Assembly (NCBI GenBank): GCA_963722575.1
Contig: CAVRNR010000013.1
Span: forward strand, 1 to 64,000
Direction of reading: 5' to 3'
DNA: 64,000 nt
DNA from: Fen-178 sp963722575
GTDB lineage: Bacteria; Acidobacteriota; Terriglobia; Bryobacterales; Bryobacteraceae
The notes below the pieces were generated by a model. That model made no database searches, was not told the DNA's origin, and was given only the letters and a program-made list of their open reading frames with translations. Shown piece after piece: positions 1 through 9,606 of this stretch; positions within the stretch are counted from its first letter, which is position 1, and each line of letters opens with the position of its first letter. Made by a program: the position numbers and the translations under genes.

Positions 1-887
1 GGGTCATGGACCGCGGGATGGCGGGCGAGGACAACGTGGAGTTCCTGCGCGAAGGTGGGCGGCGCTACATCGTAGGGACGGCGAAGAACTCCATGCGCAA
101 GTTCGAGCAGGAGTTGCTGAGCGAAGACTGGCGGTTGGTGCATGCGGGGCTGGAAGTTCGCATCACACCGGCGCCGGGCGGGGAGGAGGTTTTCATCCTG
201 TGCCGCAGCGCGGAGCGGCGGGCCAAAGAGCAGGCCATGCACGAGCGTTTCGAGAAGCGCATTGAGGAAGGCCTCGGAAAGATCCAGACCAGTTGCCTGA
301 AGAAGAAACAGAAGCCGGTGACGATCGCCACACGAGTGGGCCGGTTGCTGGGGCGGAACACGCGAGCGGCCGCGCTGTTCGAAGTGAAAGTGGAAACGGA
401 CGGCGGCGGGTTCGCTCGCCTGCGGTGGTCGAAGGTGGAAGCCTGGAGAGAGTGGGCGCGCTTGAGTGAGGGCTGTTACGTGCTGCGCAGCAACGTGACC
501 GATTGGAGCCCGGAAGATCTGTGGCGGGCCTACATCCAGTTGACCGAGGCCGAGGCAGCGTTTCACATTCACAAGTCCGACCTGGGGATCCGCCCGGTGC
601 GGCATCAGAAAGAAGATCGAGTGCAGGCCCACATCCTGGTTTGCTTTTTGGCCTATGTGCTCTGGAAGACTCTCGCCGCGAGTTGCCGCGAGGCGGGACT
701 GGGAGACGAACCGAGGCAAGTGTTCGAGGCCCTGTCGGAGATCGCGATGGTCGATGTGGTGCTGCCGACCAGATCCGGGCAAGTGATCCGCAAGCGTTGC
801 ATCAGCCGGGCCACCGAGCACCAGCAGATCTTGCTCCAGCGGCTCGGCCTGAAGCTGCCCAGCGCACTGGAACGAGCGGCAATGTAG
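1..887 (+). CDS. IS1634/IS4-type transposase, C-terminal part (cut by window edge)
   Basis: The frame is open to the left edge, so only the last 290 or so residues are present. The stretch EAEAAFHIHKSDLGIRPV followed by RHQKEDRVQAHILVCFLAYV is typical of the C-terminal catalytic part of IS1634-type DDE transposases: the glutamate lies in AEAAFH and the R-H-x-K-x-R-x-x-A-H block follows. The protein would cut and rejoin the ends of its own insertion sequence. The right end of the element must lie shortly after the stop codon, probably before 1,020, but the left end is outside the window so the terminal repeat cannot be matched. Whether the element is intact is unknown. Confidence 0.8.
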   Translation, partial: VMDRGMAGEDNVEFLREGGRRYIVGTAKNSMRKFEQELLSEDWRLVHAGLEVRITPAPGGEEVFILCRSAERRAKEQAMHERFEKRIEEGLGKIQTSCLKKKQKPVTIATRVGRLLGRNTRAAALFEVKVETDGGGFARLRWSKVEAWREWARLSEGCYVLRSNVTDWSPEDLWRAYIQLTEAEAAFHIHKSDLGIRPVRHQKEDRVQAHILVCFLAYVLWKTLAASCREAGLGDEPRQVFEALSEIAMVDVVLPTRSGQVIRKRCISRATEHQQILLQRLGLKLPSALERAAM

Positions 888-1025
888 TGGAAACTCGCCC
901 ATGCGGCGCTTGAAAGCAAAGAGTTTATTCTTCCAACTGCGGAACTTGGGCTAGGGTTGCACTCGGCCCTTCCGAGCGGAACCGGGCAAGCTGTTGCTTC
1001 ATCAGACCGCGTCCAGACTGTCAGG

Positions 1026-3917
1026 TCAGAATTCGTACCGGAATCCGATGCGCACGAAGCGCGGCGGCTGAATCGCAACCGGCAAGCGTAGATTGAAGGA
1101 TGGGCTGCTGAGATCGTCTTCTTGGAGTCGTTGCGCGCCATTGGTCACGTTCAAAATATCGGCTGATACTGTGAATCTGCCGGCGGAGAGCCCGAACTGC
1201 CGGCTAAGGCGGAGATCCCAATTGATCACATACTGAGCGCGGTTGCCGCCCTCCGGGCTCCCGCGCACCGTTGTCGCCACGAGGAACGGGCCTTGCGGAA
1301 GGCCCGTGACCAGTAACTGCCGCGCAAATACGAGCCCGTCCATGTAGTCCGCAACGCTGGCCACTTCGACTCCGCCCCAGGCCAACGGCAGCCGGTAACT
1401 GGCTTGAATCTTGCCTACGTAGGCCCGGTCAACAAAGCTTCGGCCCGCGGCATAAATGGCGCTATTGGGGTCGCCAAACAGAGCGCCGATCACACCGGGA
1501 TCATTTTCGTAGACCGCGTCGCCTGGGTTGGTCGGTCCGTACGACTTCTCCGCCACGAAGGATGCGTGAAGTGTCAGTTGCCTCCAATCCGTGCCCGCCT
1601 CCGCCAGCAGACCGGTATTGAGCATCCGCAGCCCGGCCGGATTCGTCAACAGATACCGGTCCTGGCCCAGAGTGGCAGGGTTCTGCGCGTAGACGGTCAG
1701 CCGCTGGTCGTCGAACGTGCCAGGAATGCCGTCGGGCCCAGGATCGAGGATGGAGATGGGCGTGAACGCCTGGGCTGGCACGCCGGTATCAATGGCAGCG
1801 ATCCGATCCTTGTCGTCGCGGCGGAACAGGTGAATGCTTGCGACGCTTCGCGGCGCGAAAGTGAATTCCGCGCCCATGTCGAACTCGTCCGAGTAAGGCC
1901 GATGGAGCGATGGAGAGATCGACGAGTAAGGTCCGCCGAAGCGCAACAGCAGACTGCCTTGTTCACGGGGTTGAAACGAGTCGTTGGCGTTGGACGCGAT
2001 CCATTGATAGGCGCTCCCGCCGAGGCTGTTGGGATTTCCGAAGTCGAGATACCTCCCCGCAAGCGGCGCGTCCAAGCGAAAGTACGTGCCTCGAAGAACC
2101 AGGCCGTGCGAATGAGGAACTTGCCACGCGGCGCCGGCGCGTGGCGAAAGACTGTTCCAAACGATCAAATCCGGCTGCGGGGCGAATGTTCGTGCGGGCG
2201 CAAACGTCCCCGCAGGACTTGATTGAGCCGGCAGCGAGCCGCGCGAGAAATCGGCAAAAGCGCCCAGATCGAGTGACAGCGAAGGCGTCAAGCTCACGTG
2301 GTCCGCGACAAAGCTGGAGAACAACCGCACCAGTTCACGGGAACCAAGCGGCGTGTTGAACTCCATGACGAACGCAGGCACACCATTAGCCGTGATCAGG
2401 TTCATGTCGGAAGGAGTGGTGAAGCGGTTGCGCGGCTCGGACGTTTTCCATCCTCCACCGGCAACGATCCGATGGTGAGTCCCCATGGCGCGCAGCACAG
2501 CCGGCTGCCACGCAGCGTCGATCTCCTGGCGCGGGCGGACGGCCAGATTTGCAAGCGGCGGTGCTCCCGAGACCGTGCCGCCCAGAAGCTCGATGCGACT
2601 CTGCCCGGTTGGGGCGGTGCTGGTGTTAAGATGCGCCACCGAATATCCATAGCGCACCTCGACAACGCCCAGACCGGAGGCTGCGGGCCGCAGGTGTGTC
2701 CAGCCCACTTGAAAAAAATCGAAGTGATCGGTCTCCGGGTCACCAGGGAATCCGCCCGGCAGAACGAAAGACGGCGCCATGCGGTTGCCAGTCAATGCTT
2801 CGAGACCCGCTGGTACGCCTCCATCCGAAAGATCGATCCGCGCGCCGCTGTACAGCGCATCGAACTGATCTCTGCCGCCGGCCCGGATGCGGCCCCGAGC
2901 ATTCCCAAACAACAACCGGCTGCGCTGATCGGTTCCGGGCGTGGCGAGCGGTTCGGTTTGCGAGGCCCATTGCCCGCTTCCAGAGGCATAAACGTCCGCC
3001 CACTTGGTGAGCGGTCCTCCGATCTCTAAATGGTCCCGTGTGAACCAGCGAAATTGGTCGGCCTGCTGCACCAATCCCCGGCTGGCTGGCGCCGGCAGGT
3101 TCGTCGAAGAAAGTGCGGCACCGGTGTTGGCGGTTGAAAGCCCCCCGTGCCAGGACGCGCCCGGCTCGACAAGAAAGAGGCCGACCTCCGTGCCAGCACT
3201 CGACGAAGCTGTCTGAGCAAACGCGTTGCGCACTGCGACCTCATCGAGCGCTTGGACGTCGGGCAACACCGCCGGAAGTCCTGGCTGATAGGAGTCGGTC
3301 GCATCCATTCCCTGGAACTTGTATTGCGTATCGGTCCAGGAGAATCCCCGCTGTGACGCGACCACCAGCCGGTGGTCGTTAAGGCCAGTAAAATCGAGCG
3401 GCTCGGTTACACTGGATGGCTCCCGGCTCAGCAGTAGCCCCGGCAAGCTGAACGCCTCGGGATACAGACGCCCGCTGGTGGCATCGGTCCAAATACCCGG
3501 AGTCTGCGCCGCCGGTTGTACGCTGCGCGTCACTCCCGACGCGTCCATGACCAAATCGATGCGGGTGGTTTGCAGGGGAGCAACGAAAACAGTGGCGCCG
3601 GAGGATGCGGTGCCACGCTGGACACCTTTGGACAAACAGTATCGTCCATAGGACAGCGTCACGGCGAACTCGCCGTTCGAGTTGGAGTGAATGATGGTGC
3701 GGAAACCGGCCCCGCCGGTGATGAGAATCGGTGAGTCGGCCACTGAACGGCCATCCGTGGCGCGGGCAGTCCCCTCGATGGCACCGGTGGTCAACTGCGC
3801 CAACAGGGCACCCGGAACAAAAGTCACAGTCGCCAGCAGAAGACCGAGCCGGACCGCCGGGAGAGTGCGACTACTGCCGCAGCACGGTGAAACGGCTGAT
3901 CGAGTACCCAAGGGCAC
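1026..3917 (-). CDS. Oar-like TonB-dependent outer-membrane receptor
   Basis: This is a large outer-membrane beta-barrel protein of the type abundant in Acidobacteriota. A hydrophobic signal peptide (RLGLLLATVTFVPGALLAQ) is followed by a carboxypeptidase-regulatory Ig-like domain (GAIEGTARATDGRSV onward), then a long barrel region rich in aromatic, Gly and Ser residues. The last residues, RFVRIGFRYEF, end in phenylalanine like a BAM-recognised beta signal. The likely role is uptake of a large ligand, or surface adhesion. The start is uncertain. The frame is open to 4172, but the signal peptide places the start near GTG 3917 or TTG 3909-3911, overlapping the end of the PAP2 gene by about 45 bp. 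From 3917 the protein has 963 residues, somewhat short for the family. The ligand cannot be told. Confidence 0.8.
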   Translation of the reverse strand: MPLGTRSAVSPCCGSSRTLPAVRLGLLLATVTFVPGALLAQLTTGAIEGTARATDGRSVADSPILITGGAGFRTIIHSNSNGEFAVTLSYGRYCLSKGVQRGTASSGATVFVAPLQTTRIDLVMDASGVTRSVQPAAQTPGIWTDATSGRLYPEAFSLPGLLLSREPSSVTEPLDFTGLNDHRLVVASQRGFSWTDTQYKFQGMDATDSYQPGLPAVLPDVQALDEVAVRNAFAQTASSSAGTEVGLFLVEPGASWHGGLSTANTGAALSSTNLPAPASRGLVQQADQFRWFTRDHLEIGGPLTKWADVYASGSGQWASQTEPLATPGTDQRSRLLFGNARGRIRAGGRDQFDALYSGARIDLSDGGVPAGLEALTGNRMAPSFVLPGGFPGDPETDHFDFFQVGWTHLRPAASGLGVVEVRYGYSVAHLNTSTAPTGQSRIELLGGTVSGAPPLANLAVRPRQEIDAAWQPAVLRAMGTHHRIVAGGGWKTSEPRNRFTTPSDMNLITANGVPAFVMEFNTPLGSRELVRLFSSFVADHVSLTPSLSLDLGAFADFSRGSLPAQSSPAGTFAPARTFAPQPDLIVWNSLSPRAGAAWQVPHSHGLVLRGTYFRLDAPLAGRYLDFGNPNSLGGSAYQWIASNANDSFQPREQGSLLLRFGGPYSSISPSLHRPYSDEFDMGAEFTFAPRSVASIHLFRRDDKDRIAAIDTGVPAQAFTPISILDPGPDGIPGTFDDQRLTVYAQNPATLGQDRYLLTNPAGLRMLNTGLLAEAGTDWRQLTLHASFVAEKSYGPTNPGDAVYENDPGVIGALFGDPNSAIYAAGRSFVDRAYVGKIQASYRLPLAWGGVEVASVADYMDGLVFARQLLVTGLPQGPFLVATTVRGSPEGGNRAQYVINWDLRLSRQFGLSAGRFTVSADILNVTNGAQRLQEDDLSSPSFNLRLPVAIQPPRFVRIGFRYEF

Positions 3918-4725
3918 CCCCCATGAAGACGTCCGACAAAAAGTGGGACGACAGGGAAAGCCTCGAAAATCCGACCAGTGCCGCCATGCCATACGCTGCG
4001 TATGGAACCCAGCGGTGATTTCCGGAGCGGCGGGCGATGACACTGGCAACCGAGAATGCTGCGATGGTGTGGCCGGATGGGAAGCTTCCGCTTCCTCGGA
4101 GAAGTGAGCCGCTGCTCTCAAACCAGCTATCGGAATAGTTACCTCCGGGCGGAATGCCGGCCGGACGCACACGCCTGGTGGCGTCCTTCAAGACCGTTGT
4201 CACAATCTCGGCGTCGGCGACGGCCTCACCGGCGAGCAGCGCCGTTCGTTGCATTTTCGAGTCTTTCCGGATTGAACCGACGGCGTAAAGTGAGACTGGA
4301 GTCGCGATTATGCCGATGAGCGTGGCATTGCCGGTAAAAATGTGGTTGAACCCATGAAATGTCGGCGTCCGACGGAAATAGGCGGCCTCGGTCGGGTCCA
4401 GCGCCACCAGGCCAGCGGTGGTTCCGAGGACGGCGGCGGTGGGAATCCAATTGTGCTCCTGCACGAGTCTGGCCGGAAACGACCAGATGCGCTTTTGATC
4501 ATGGATCAGGTCAGGAAGTAACGGCTTCCAGGAGACCCGCGGGTCGACGGCCGGTATCCGCTGCCAGATTGGGGAGGGTACCGGTGCCTGAGGCGGAGCG
4601 CTGGTTGGGGAAGCAGCGGGTGGTGTCTGATCCGGCTCGGTCGTCTGACCTGATGTCCGCGACGGAATCGCAAGGGTAGACAGCACCATCAACGCGACAG
4701 CGAGCTTCATAAAGAGCCGCTCCAT
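3871..4725 (-). CDS. PAP2-family acid phosphatase, secreted or membrane-anchored
   Basis: This 284-residue protein starts at ATG 4725 (MERLFMKLAVALMVLSTLAI), which opens a signal peptide. The open frame upstream to 5289 looks non-coding. All three PAP2 signature motifs are present: K-x6-RP (KDATRRVRP), PSGH (SFPSGHT) and SR-x5-H-x3-D (SRLSLSSHFLSD). The family hydrolyses phosphomonoesters, often lipid phosphates or undecaprenyl pyrophosphate, on the outer face of the inner membrane. A Pro-rich linker (about residues 25-55) follows the signal peptide. The gene lies directly upstream of the receptor gene on the same strand, and their ends overlap. The exact substrate is not known. Confidence 0.88.
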   Translation of the reverse strand: MERLFMKLAVALMVLSTLAIPSRTSGQTTEPDQTPPAASPTSAPPQAPVPSPIWQRIPAVDPRVSWKPLLPDLIHDQKRIWSFPARLVQEHNWIPTAAVLGTTAGLVALDPTEAAYFRRTPTFHGFNHIFTGNATLIGIIATPVSLYAVGSIRKDSKMQRTALLAGEAVADAEIVTTVLKDATRRVRPAGIPPGGNYSDSWFESSGSLLRGSGSFPSGHTIAAFSVASVIARRSGNHRWVPYAAYGMAALVGFSRLSLSSHFLSDVFMGGALGYSISRFTVLRQ

Positions 4726-4807
4726 GGGCACTACTCTACGATTATCGAGAGACGCAGGCCGGGAGGAGCCGGTTGCCTTACGATGTCGGGAAAGTCCGGC
4801 CGGAACT

Positions 4808-4827
4808 CCGATATTGCGGGATATCGG
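4808..4827. repeat. dif-like palindromic site, copy a
   Basis: Perfect 7-bp arms CCGATAT and ATATCGG flank the centre TGCGGG. The right flank GGCCGC is shared with copy b. It lies in the non-coding gap between the PAP2 gene and the Zn-peptidase-like gene. The GCTA prefix seen in most other copies is replaced by ACT. Confidence 0.6.
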
Positions 4828-4979
4828 GCCGCGTGGCAGTCTGACGAAGGCAACCTCGGACTGCACTCGTTCCGGCGTGCCAACATCACCGTGCGGCAGG
4901 AGGTCGGCGCGAGATCGCACCGTGCTGACCCAGTTTCCGGCCGTTGTCGTTGCGTGCGCGCAAGCTTCGAAAGCGGGCA

Positions 4980-5552
4980 TCACCCACCGCGATTCGTGCG
5001 TGGCCAGTCGATCCTCCAGCGGCCGTTCGGCAGCGGGGCCCAGAAAAGGCGTTTGGCTGGCGTAGACCGCGCGTGGTGGTAGAGTGCGGCGGCGCGTTCG
5101 TAAAATCCCCGCGTGTGGGGCGTGTCTCGAAATCCGAACCGTTCGCAGTCGAGGTGGTGGCAAAACTCGTGGCACAGCGTCGAGAGAAATGTGCCAATCG
5201 AGGTGACTCGCTTCCGGACGGCCGTGCGCATCCAGACACGGATCAGCTTCTTTTCCAGATGGTAGTCCCCGAAAAGCTCCGTTGCCCAACCGTTTTCCCG
5301 CACGCGCAGCGGACGGGCTGCCAGGACCCGAACCTGCGGCCTTGAGACGCCATAGAAAGCGGCCGCCGCGGTTAGGAACTCAAGGCATGCCTTTCGGACC
5401 GGTTCGGACCGCTCTGCGTTCAGAGCTTCCTCGATTGACCTTGCCGCCGTGCGGAGCTGATCATCCGCGGGTACTTCGAGACTGCAAAGCTGATCACTTC
5501 TCAGGTACGCCGCCCGGAGCAGCGCCTTTTGGGGAAGACGGTCCGTGAGCAT
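4980..5552 (-). CDS. Putative zinc-dependent peptidase-like protein (HEFCHHLD)
   Basis: This 190-residue protein has no signal peptide. The motif HEFCHHLDCERFGF near residues 128-141 is an HExxH-type zinc site; a second conserved block, HTRGFYERA, follows about 10 residues later and could supply a further ligand. It resembles a family of small uncharacterised metallopeptidase-like proteins with an SprT-like arrangement. I cannot name the substrate. The gene is divergent from the reductase at 5626, with a 73-bp shared promoter region. Start ATG 5552 is the only sensible one. Confidence 0.7.
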   Translation of the reverse strand: MLTDRLPQKALLRAAYLRSDQLCSLEVPADDQLRTAARSIEEALNAERSEPVRKACLEFLTAAAAFYGVSRPQVRVLAARPLRVRENGWATELFGDYHLEKKLIRVWMRTAVRKRVTSIGTFLSTLCHEFCHHLDCERFGFRDTPHTRGFYERAAALYHHARSTPAKRLFWAPLPNGRWRIDWPRTNRGG

Positions 5553-5625
5553 CGCAGCCGGCCTTCAACGAAGCCATTTTAGCGGTTTCGCATCACTCGG
5601 GCGTTATCCTGAGAAGATGGCCGCC

Positions 5626-6630
5626 ATGAACAAACAGCTCTTGCTCGCAGCCCGACCCACGGGCTTTCCCAAGCCCACCGATTTCCGCATGGTGGAGAGC
5701 CCCATCCCCGAGCCCGCCGAGGGCCAGTTCCTCGTGGGCATTTCGTACCTTTCCGTCGATCCGTACATGCGCGGTCGCATGAACGCTACCCGTAGTTACG
5801 CCGACCCCCAGAAGCTGGACGAGGTCATGGGGGGCGGAGCGGTTGGCAGAGTCCTCGCGTCACACCACCCGAGTTTCGCGGAAGGCGAGTACGTGGTGGG
5901 GATGTTCGGCTGGCAGCAGTACGCGCTCTCGGACGGCGCCGGCGTCATGAAGGTGGATCCTCGCCCGGCCCCGATCTCCACGTCGCTCGGCATGCTCGGC
6001 ATGCCCGGGCTGACAGCGTACTTCGGCCTGCTTGATGTGTGTGCGCCGCACGCCGGTGACACGGTGGTAGTGTCCGGGGCCGCGGGTGCGGTCGGCTCCG
6101 CCGCCGGTCAAATTGCCAAGATTCACGGCTGTCGCGTGGTAGGCATCGCGGGCGGCGCCGACAAAATCCGCTGGATCACGGGTGAACTGGGCTTCGATGC
6201 CGCTTTTAACTACAAGACCGAGACCAGCTACATCGAGAAGCTGAAGGACCTCTGTCCCGCCGGTATCGACTGCTACTTCGACAACGTCGGCGGAGCCATC
6301 ACCGACGCAGTCCTCCCGCTAATGAACCCGAATGGGCGCGTTGCCATTTGCGGCCAGATCGCGCTGTACAACCTCGAAAAGCCCGAGACGGGCGCACGTC
6401 TGTTGCCGCTGGTTCTGGTCCGCACTCTGACGGTGAAGGGATTCCTCGTCTTCCAATACGCCGGCCGTTACGCCGAAGCGCTTCCGCGGCTCGCCAAATG
6501 GCACCAAGAGGGCAAGCTGAAGTACCGCGAGACTGTGGCCGAGGGCATCGAGAATGCAGTCTCCGCTTTCCTGGGGATGCTACGTGGAGAGAACATCGGG
6601 AAACAGTTGGTGAGGATTTCCAACTTGTAG
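5626..6630 (+). CDS. NADP-dependent medium-chain oxidoreductase (CurA/prostaglandin-reductase type)
   Basis: This 334-residue enzyme is of the zinc-independent medium-chain dehydrogenase class that reduces alpha,beta-unsaturated ketones with NADPH. The N-terminal block PYMRGRMNATRSY and the nucleotide-binding motif SGAAGAVGSAAGQIAK are typical of the CurA/YncB/LTB4-dehydrogenase group. The block YFDNVGGAITDAVLPLM is the classic second signature. I chose ATG 5626 because GAGAAG lies 9 bp upstream; ATG 5617 is too close to that site. The gene looks monocistronic. The likely role is detoxification of reactive carbonyls. Confidence 0.88.
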   Translation: MNKQLLLAARPTGFPKPTDFRMVESPIPEPAEGQFLVGISYLSVDPYMRGRMNATRSYADPQKLDEVMGGGAVGRVLASHHPSFAEGEYVVGMFGWQQYALSDGAGVMKVDPRPAPISTSLGMLGMPGLTAYFGLLDVCAPHAGDTVVVSGAAGAVGSAAGQIAKIHGCRVVGIAGGADKIRWITGELGFDAAFNYKTETSYIEKLKDLCPAGIDCYFDNVGGAITDAVLPLMNPNGRVAICGQIALYNLEKPETGARLLPLVLVRTLTVKGFLVFQYAGRYAEALPRLAKWHQEGKLKYRETVAEGIENAVSAFLGMLRGENIGKQLVRISNL

Positions 6631-6789
6631 TGTCTTGCGCGAAGCCCGCGAGACGCGAGCCTCGTGCCGGAGCAATGTAGCCTCACGGCGAGAGTCCGGT
6701 TGCCGGACACCCAATCCGTCTCAGATCTCGCGCATCGTTCACGTATAATCAAGGTGCTGTTAGCCGGAACGGCCGTCGGGGAAGGAACA

Positions 6790-7614
6790 ATGCAAAGCAT
6801 TACGGCCGGGGCGATCGGACTCGGAACGCACCCGGTCGCGCTGATCTGGGCGGACGAGGCGCCGCAGGGAGCGATCCGGTTCAAACCGGGCGGGTGGGGG
6901 TGTGTCATGAGCGCCTTCGCCGCGGTCGCAGCCCGCGGACGCGCGGCGGCGTTTGACCGCGGGACGTTCGGCTGTTGGGGCGGCGGCGTTGGCTTGGGAT
7001 TCGGCAACCGGTATGAGGACTTCCCAGGCGGTGTGGAAGGCTTCTGCGCGTTTCTTTCCAGCGGGAATGAACAGTCGGCGCAAGGATGTGCCATCGCCCA
7101 ACACATGAAAGCCTCCGGGTGGGGGCGCATGGCGGACGATTTTCTGCATGGCGAGCGGTATCTCAAAGATCCCGAAACGGTCCGGGGATTTCTGGAAGCT
7201 CTACCAATGTGCGATGTCCCGGCGCGCTTCGTGGTGTTGAAACCATTGGAACAAGCCCTTCCGGAGCAGGAAGACGTCAAAAGCGTTACCTTCTTCGTGG
7301 ATCCAGACCGCCTGTCGGCGCTGGTCATCCTGGCCAACTACGCTTACAAGGACGGGGAGAACGTCATCATGCCTTGGGCGGCGGGATGCCAGGTGCCGGG
7401 CATCTATGCCTACCGCGAACTCGAGCGCGAGCGGCCGCGCGGCCTAGTCGGGCTGACCGACATTTCGGCAAGGCGGAACGTCCGCGCGTCTCTTGGCGAA
7501 AACGTGATGTCTTTCACCGCGCCGTGGCCGCTGTTTCAGGAGATGGAACGTAACGTCGCCGGCGGGTTTCTGGAACGGGAAACCTGGCGCTCGCTGCGGA
7601 AGCACTCCTCTTGA
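6790..7614 (+). CDS. DUF169 family protein
   Basis: This 274-residue protein belongs to the uncharacterised DUF169 (COG2043) family. Recognisable blocks are PVALIWADEAPQGA near the start, a Cys-containing WGCVMSAFAAVAARGR, the glycine-rich GCWGGGVGLGFG, and the central GENVIMPWAAGCQ. Conserved cysteines suggest a metal or cofactor site, but no function is established. The start is ATG 6790, with GGGAAGGAAC just upstream as ribosome-binding site; the longer frame from 6664 lacks family similarity. It has no close neighbour on the same strand. Confidence 0.8.
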   Translation: MQSITAGAIGLGTHPVALIWADEAPQGAIRFKPGGWGCVMSAFAAVAARGRAAAFDRGTFGCWGGGVGLGFGNRYEDFPGGVEGFCAFLSSGNEQSAQGCAIAQHMKASGWGRMADDFLHGERYLKDPETVRGFLEALPMCDVPARFVVLKPLEQALPEQEDVKSVTFFVDPDRLSALVILANYAYKDGENVIMPWAAGCQVPGIYAYRELERERPRGLVGLTDISARRNVRASLGENVMSFTAPWPLFQEMERNVAGGFLERETWRSLRKHSS

Positions 7615-7682
7615 TGTCGTTGAACGCGAGCGGACGGGCAAGAACGTCCTGATCGCAAAGTTCCAGTCGTTCTCCGTGCGCT

Positions 7683-8486
7683 TTAGGGAGTGCCCCACCC
7701 AGCAGGTCCGGATGCCTTGACGGCGGCCTCGTCCGGATTCAGGTTCGTGTCCCACCGGGAGGCGTTGAAGCGTTTGCCACTGACCTCGCCGGCGGCGTCC
7801 GAGACCAGCCAGAGCAGCGGCGGCACCATGATCTCCGGAGAGATCAATTTGTGCCGGAGTTCCGATGGGACTTCGTCGGGGATCATGCCCGTGAGACTCG
7901 CGCCACCAGGAAGCAGAGCATTGACTGTTACACCCGTTCCGGCGAGATCCTGAGCCCAGATGATCGTCTCGGATTCCAGGGCGGCTTTCGATGGACCATA
8001 GGGCGAGAAACCACGCCGCCGCATCGTTTCGTGATTCATCGAAATGTTGATGATCCTGCCCCAGCCGCGGGCAATCATGCCGGGCGTGACGGCCCGCGAC
8101 ATAAAGAACGGGCCATTTACGTTAGTTGCAATGATCATCCGCCATGTCTCCGGGTCGGTCTCCCAGAAAAAGGAAGGCTCGCTCAGAAACCGTTCCGAAA
8201 CATAACGCATGCCACGGCCAGCGTTGTTCACCAGAACGTCGGCCGGCCCGAGCCGGACTTCGACTTCTTTAATCAGGGCAGCGCAAGCAGACTCGCTGCT
8301 GACGTCTGCCATCACGGGGTAAATCCGTCCTGGGGGCGCTTCCCTGGCAACTGCTTCAATCTCATCGCGCGTCCGGGCAGCAGTAATGGCCACCCGGAAA
8401 CCTGCACGGCTCAGGCCAAGCGCCATGGCCCGGCCCAGCCCCCGGCCTCCGCCAGTGACAATTGCAACTTTTCCATCGTGCACCAT
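7683..8486 (-). CDS. Short-chain dehydrogenase/reductase
   Basis: This 267-residue classical SDR has the cofactor motif TGGGRGLG at the N-terminus, NNAG in the middle, a catalytic serine in INISMNHET, and YGPSKAAL supplying the catalytic Tyr and Lys. It would oxidise or reduce an alcohol/carbonyl with NAD(P)H. The gene starts 2 bp after the stop of the aldo-keto reductase gene, so the two are one transcription unit and may act on related carbonyl substrates. An insert around residues 95-115 (SERFLSEPSFFWETDPE) is longer than in many family members. The substrate is unknown. Confidence 0.88.
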   Translation of the reverse strand: MVHDGKVAIVTGGGRGLGRAMALGLSRAGFRVAITAARTRDEIEAVAREAPPGRIYPVMADVSSESACAALIKEVEVRLGPADVLVNNAGRGMRYVSERFLSEPSFFWETDPETWRMIIATNVNGPFFMSRAVTPGMIARGWGRIINISMNHETMRRRGFSPYGPSKAALESETIIWAQDLAGTGVTVNALLPGGASLTGMIPDEVPSELRHKLISPEIMVPPLLWLVSDAAGEVSGKRFNASRWDTNLNPDEAAVKASGPAGWGTP

Positions 8487-8488
8487 GG

Positions 8489-9475
8489 CTATAGATCGAT
8501 GGCGCGCATACCCTGCTCGTGGTAGCGCTCTCCGGCTGTCACGCCCAGCGGGAAAGCCTCATCGAGTCGGCGAAGATGTTCATCGGTCAGATGGACATTC
8601 AGGGCCCCGAGATTATCGTCGAGATAGCTCGTGTGTTTCGTTCCGGGGATGGGGACAACGTCCTCGCCCTGAGCGAGCACCCAGGCAAGGGCCAACTCTG
8701 CAGGCGTACAGCCAATCTCCTCTGCGATCTGCCTCACGGCCTCCGCCAGATGCAGATTGCGTTTGAAGTTTTCCCCCTCGAACCGGGGATGGTGACGCCG
8801 CCAGTCGTCCTGCGGAATGGCATCCTGCGTTTTGAACCGTCCAGTGAGGAAGCCGCGTCCCAGTGGGCTGTAGGCGACAAAGCCGATGCCCAATTGCCGG
8901 CACGTCTCCAGGATTTTGCCTTCGGGGTCCCGGCTCCAGAGCGAATATTCAGTTTGCAGCGCGGCGATGGGATGCACGGCGCTGGCGCGGCGGATGGTGG
9001 CGGGCGCGGCTTCCGACAGCCCCAGGAATCGTACTTTGCCCTCATGAACCAGATCAGCCATGGCGCCGACCGTGTCTTCAGTGGGCGTTTTGGGATCGAC
9101 GCGATGCTGATAGTAAAGGTCGATGTGCTCCAGACCGAGCCGCTGGAGGCTGGCGGTGCACGCCCGCTTCACATACTCGGGCCGTCCGTTCACGCCCAGG
9201 AACTCGCCCTTGGCCCCGCGGACATTTCCGAATTTTGTTGCGAGAATCACCTGGTCGCGCCGGTCGCGAATGGCGCGCCCTACTAGCTCTTCATTTCTTC
9301 CGACGCCGTACATATCCGCGGTGTCAAGGAAGTTTACGCCGAGTGAGAGCGCACGGTGGATGGTGGCTATCGATTCCACCTCGTCTGACGCTCCGTAGAA
9401 TTCCGACATTCCCATGCAGCCCAGTCCAAGCGCCGATACCTGTGGGCCATTCCGTCCGAGTTTTCTTTGCTCCAT
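8489..9475 (-). CDS. Aldo/keto reductase
   Basis: This 328-residue TIM-barrel oxidoreductase has the order of motifs expected for the AKR family. LGLGCMGMSEFYG is at the start, DTADMYGVGRNEELVGRA carries the catalytic Asp and Tyr, ILATKFG the Lys, and YYQHRVD the His. The C-terminal IPGTKHTSYLDDN is the NADPH-binding segment. It most resembles the AKR13-like group of bacterial reductases. ATG 9475 is chosen because GGAG lies just upstream; the open frame further upstream has no family similarity. It is the first gene of a two-gene operon with the SDR. Confidence 0.9.
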   Translation of the reverse strand: MEQRKLGRNGPQVSALGLGCMGMSEFYGASDEVESIATIHRALSLGVNFLDTADMYGVGRNEELVGRAIRDRRDQVILATKFGNVRGAKGEFLGVNGRPEYVKRACTASLQRLGLEHIDLYYQHRVDPKTPTEDTVGAMADLVHEGKVRFLGLSEAAPATIRRASAVHPIAALQTEYSLWSRDPEGKILETCRQLGIGFVAYSPLGRGFLTGRFKTQDAIPQDDWRRHHPRFEGENFKRNLHLAEAVRQIAEEIGCTPAELALAWVLAQGEDVVPIPGTKHTSYLDDNLGALNVHLTDEHLRRLDEAFPLGVTAGERYHEQGMRAIDL

Positions 9476-9606
9476 GATTGCTCCGGGTGAACGCTTCCAA
9501 TTTAGGTTAGCAGGCGAATCGCCGCGTCCGGTCCGCGTGCGGTCACTCGACCAGCAGGGGCGGGCTCCGGGTTGCGTTCCGCTGGAGGATCGCGCAGACT
9601 GAATGC

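Noticed and set aside
1404..2359. Long plus-strand frames opposite the outer-membrane receptor
   Set aside because: They are shadows of the receptor gene, which has a signal peptide and a family pattern.
4726..5289. Long 5' extension of the PAP2 reading frame
   Set aside because: Its translation is Arg/Pro/His-rich without a domain, overlaps the Zn-peptidase-like gene, and the signal peptide starts at 4725.
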